From: Nitrosomonadales bacterium
GTDB lineage: Bacteria; Pseudomonadota; Gammaproteobacteria; Burkholderiales; Sulfuricellaceae
Assembly: GCA_003104895.1 (NCBI GenBank)
Contig: PQAG01000110.1
Span: forward strand, 1,572-17,716
Length of the DNA stretch: 16,145 nt
Direction: 5' to 3'
This document shows, one piece after another, positions 14,432 through 16,145 of the stretch (its first letter is position 1; each line of letters starts with the position of its first letter). The position numbers and the translations under genes are program-made. The notes under the pieces were generated by a model that saw only the letters and a list, made by a program, of their open reading frames with translations, had not been told where the DNA came from and did not search any database.

Positions 14432-15603
14432 CCCAGGCGTCCTCCATGCATGACCAGACGGTAGTAGCCGCGCTCGGGGCGGGCGGGGTCGTTGTCGCAC
14501 ACGGCTGTCTCCAGGCCCTTGAGTCCGATATGGCCGGTCTCGGTCTGGTCGGCGAACTGGCTGCCGATGCGCTTGAAGCGGTTGACGCACACATGGGCCA
14601 CGCCATCCAGGGCCATCAGTGCCTGCACCAGGTCGCTGGCGTGCAGATCCTCGCCAAAGCGCAGCCGGCCGGGCTCGAAGAAGCCGCCCGGCCCCATGCC
14701 CAGCGCCTGGCGGGCGCTCTCGCGCACCTCGGACTGGAAATATTCCGGCTTGACGCGCAGCGAGACAGAAAGGCTGATGCCCACCGGGATCGCGTCCAGC
14801 AACAGCACCTCCTGGCCCACCATGCGATAGGCATCCAGGAAGGGGCGCAGGATGGAACGGAAGCTCGGATTGGCATCCCAGCCGGGCACGCACAGTCCAC
14901 GCTCGGCGTGAAAGATTTCAACTTCGGTCTTCAGCTTGCCGGGCAAGCCGGGCGGCGTGGCATCGAGCGGGGTATTGCGCCAATTGATCAGCGCCACGCG
15001 CACCACGAACCACGATCCGCCCCACTGTTGCGAGGCCGCGGCCCGCAGCACCAGCGGATGGTCTTCCAGGCGGTTGGCGTAATCCGCCAGCGTCACCATG
15101 CGGCGCTGGGTGAATATCTCGCGCGGGCCGGCGCGGCGGGCCTGCTCCATCGCAGCCGGATTGCTGAACCAGTAGGCCTCCAGCAGTTTTCTCTGTTCGA
15201 CCGGGCCGGACTCGCCGGGGTCGATCTCGCCATGGGCCTGGGCCAGACGAATGGCATCGTAGGCGATCATCGACAGCAGGCGCCGCACCGATTCGGGGCG
15301 GCGGGCGGTCGCCAGATAGCCCTCGCCGGCAACGCGGTCGAGCATGCCGGAGAGCTGGTCGAGCATCGCAGCGAGCTGCTCGACCAGCACCACTTCCATG
15401 TCCGCCGGCGTCCAGCGCGTGCGCTCGGGAAAACGCGCCGCCAGCTCTTCCAGCATGAACAGGCGGAAGCCGTCGTAATCGCGCACCGACCAGTCGAAGT
15501 CATCGCCCACCCTGGGCAGGGGCAGCGGCAGGGATACCTTGCGCTCCCCGCAATCGGGGCAGACGCCCTCGAAGTTCAATACCGGAACTGGAGTCTCGGC
15601 CAT
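14428..15603 (-). CDS. Baseplate J-like protein, Afp11-type baseplate component
   Basis: This 391-aa protein is the smaller of two related baseplate proteins. It begins with a CPDCGE knuckle (Cys15, Cys18) after a short lead, a possible half zinc site. A helical region follows, with WSVRDYDGFRLFMLEELAARF (38-58) and MEVVLVEQLAAMLDQ, then EGYLATARRPESVRRLLSMIAYD (94-116), closely matching residues 107-128 of the next gene product. RRMVTLADYANRLEDHPLVLRA (167-188) is the counterpart of the SVEDYGRLA segment of baseplate J proteins, and a probable C-terminal wedge domain with VSLRVKPEYF completes it. In eCIS the Afp11/Afp12 pair forms the heterodimeric wedge. A GAGG site lies about 6 nt before the ATG, and the gene starts 7 nt after the gp25 stop. 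The C-terminus overlaps the next start by 4 nt. Confidence 0.82.
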   Translation of the reverse strand: MAETPVPVLNFEGVCPDCGERKVSLPLPLPRVGDDFDWSVRDYDGFRLFMLEELAARFPERTRWTPADMEVVLVEQLAAMLDQLSGMLDRVAGEGYLATARRPESVRRLLSMIAYDAIRLAQAHGEIDPGESGPVEQRKLLEAYWFSNPAAMEQARRAGPREIFTQRRMVTLADYANRLEDHPLVLRAAASQQWGGSWFVVRVALINWRNTPLDATPPGLPGKLKTEVEIFHAERGLCVPGWDANPSFRSILRPFLDAYRMVGQEVLLLDAIPVGISLSVSLRVKPEYFQSEVRESARQALGMGPGGFFEPGRLRFGEDLHASDLVQALMALDGVAHVCVNRFKRIGSQFADQTETGHIGLKGLETAVCDNDPARPERGYYRLVMHGGRLG

Positions 15604-15610
15604 GGCAGCC

Positions 15611-15988
15611 TCACGTCAACGCAATTTCATAGGATTCGCCCTGCCCGATGGTGGACAGGGCGTAGCTGATCACCGCAAACAGTTTTTCTTCCTCGCGGCG
15701 CAGCTCGACCTGCAGGGATTTCGGATCGACCTCGCCGCGCAGGGCATCGCCGAGAGAATCGGTGAGGCGCTTGCGCAGGATCTCCTCCAGCACCGAATTA
15801 TTCGGTTCGAAGACCACGGCGCGGATGCCCGCGCCAAATTCCGGCCGGAATACGCGCTCCCCGGGGTCCGTGAACAGCACCTGCACGATCTGCTCGCGCA
15901 CGTGGTCGCGGCGGCTGGACGTGGCCGCCCCTCCCGCGCCGATGCGCAGCGGAAAAGCCAGATAGGACGGATCGATCAGGCGCGGCAT
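15611..15988 (-). CDS. GPW/gp25-family baseplate wedge protein (Afp9-type)
   Basis: gp25-type proteins nucleate the sheath at the baseplate and are near-universal in contractile systems. The 125-aa product has the normal length. Visible family features are YLAFPLRIGAGGAATS (9-24), the helix HVREQIVQVLFTDPGERVFRPEFG (about 29-52, including the conserved R-P-E-FG segment), a following VLEEILRKRLTDSL helix, and a C-terminal strand region ending in YEIALT. The ATG at 15988 has a strong AGGAGAGGAA ribosome site. The gene sits 13 nt after the spike gene and 7 nt before the first baseplate J gene, an arrangement typical of eCIS and tailed-phage baseplate operons. Confidence 0.92.
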   Translation of the reverse strand: MPRLIDPSYLAFPLRIGAGGAATSSRRDHVREQIVQVLFTDPGERVFRPEFGAGIRAVVFEPNNSVLEEILRKRLTDSLGDALRGEVDPKSLQVELRREEEKLFAVISYALSTIGQGESYEIALT

Positions 15989-16001
15989 GATTCCTCTCCT
16001 C

Positions 16002-16145
16002 TCAACTGGTCATCACCTTGCTGGACAGGCTGCTCATTTCGCCCTGCGGAATGGGCGGACCCGAGGGCCCCATCGCCGTGGGATGGATGTGGGTGGCAAA
16101 CAGGGCCAGGAAGCTCGGTCCCTTGATCACCGGTTCGCCGCCCTG
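16002..16145 (-). CDS. Spike protein (baseplate assembly V / Afp8 VgrG-like), C-terminal fragment
   Basis: Only the last 47 codons are present; the gene runs off the right edge in frame. The fragment contains GGEPVIKGPSFLALFATHIHPTAMGPSGPPIP, given here in pieces: a strand with GEPVIKG, a hydrophobic FLALFATH, the THIHPT motif and GPSGPPIPQGEM. This is the usual ending of phage gpV/gp5-type spikes. The HxH motif matches the iron-binding histidine pair at the tip of P2 gpV-type spikes, where three chains supply six histidines to one metal ion. A PAAR protein is less likely, because the fragment lacks PAAR repeats. Its place directly before gp25 fits the eCIS spike position. Confidence 0.72.
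   Translation of the reverse strand, partial: QGGEPVIKGPSFLALFATHIHPTAMGPSGPPIPQGEMSSLSSKVMTS

Noticed and set aside
14432..14893. Upstream extension of the 912-aa baseplate J frame to 1066 aa
   Set aside because: The extension overlaps the preceding baseplate gene out of frame and is Arg/Pro/Gly-rich. The internal ATG overlaps the previous stop and has GGAGG at 9 nt.

Overview
The window is GC-rich and almost fully coding. Every gene I can support is on the minus strand, so transcription runs from high to low coordinates. The groES gene is of beta/gammaproteobacterial type and sits under a perfect CIRCE (HrcA) operator. Together with the base composition this suggests a betaproteobacterium or close relative; that is an inference from one housekeeping gene.

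Right part (about 16145 to 10206): the baseplate end of a contractile injection machine. In order of transcription these are the C-terminus of a spike protein (cut by the window edge), a gp25-type baseplate wedge protein, two related baseplate J-type proteins, and a tail protein I homologue fused to a probable beta-helical C-terminal half. Junctions are tight (13 nt, 7 nt, and two ATGA overlaps), which fits one operon. The order resembles the spike/gp25/Afp11/Afp12 block of extracellular contractile injection systems (eCIS, the Afp/PVC family). Sheath, tube, tape-measure and AAA+ ATPase genes are not in the window and would have to lie beyond the right edge.

Middle (10205 to 5752): an 89-nt spacer with two GC-rich hairpins, then one very large gene (1454 aa). 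It has a DUF6519-like N-terminus, an LHGWGIVCG-type module, a beta-propeller-like region, a Cys-rich knuckle, a coiled coil and a helix-hairpin-helix-like C-terminus. It is probably an appendage or adaptor of the particle.

Left part (5710 to 476): two large candidate cargo effectors that share an N-terminal delivery-type module (DPLEREA block, QRRCxxC, DUF4157 with HExxH) but end differently. The first ends in a candidate Cys-His-Asn/Asp (transglutaminase/papain-like) domain. The second carries peptidoglycan-binding-like and OmpA-like modules, then an aspzincin (M35-like) metallopeptidase domain. A small 138-aa gene with a probable TTG start overlaps the end of the second effector and is a candidate immunity or accessory protein.

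The window ends with groES (328 to 38), which has its own sigma70-type promoter overlapped by CIRCE; groEL itself is not included. There is no gene-free stretch longer than 300 bases; the largest gap is 329-475, which holds the groES control region. I found no tRNA, rRNA, CRISPR array, insertion sequence or attachment site.
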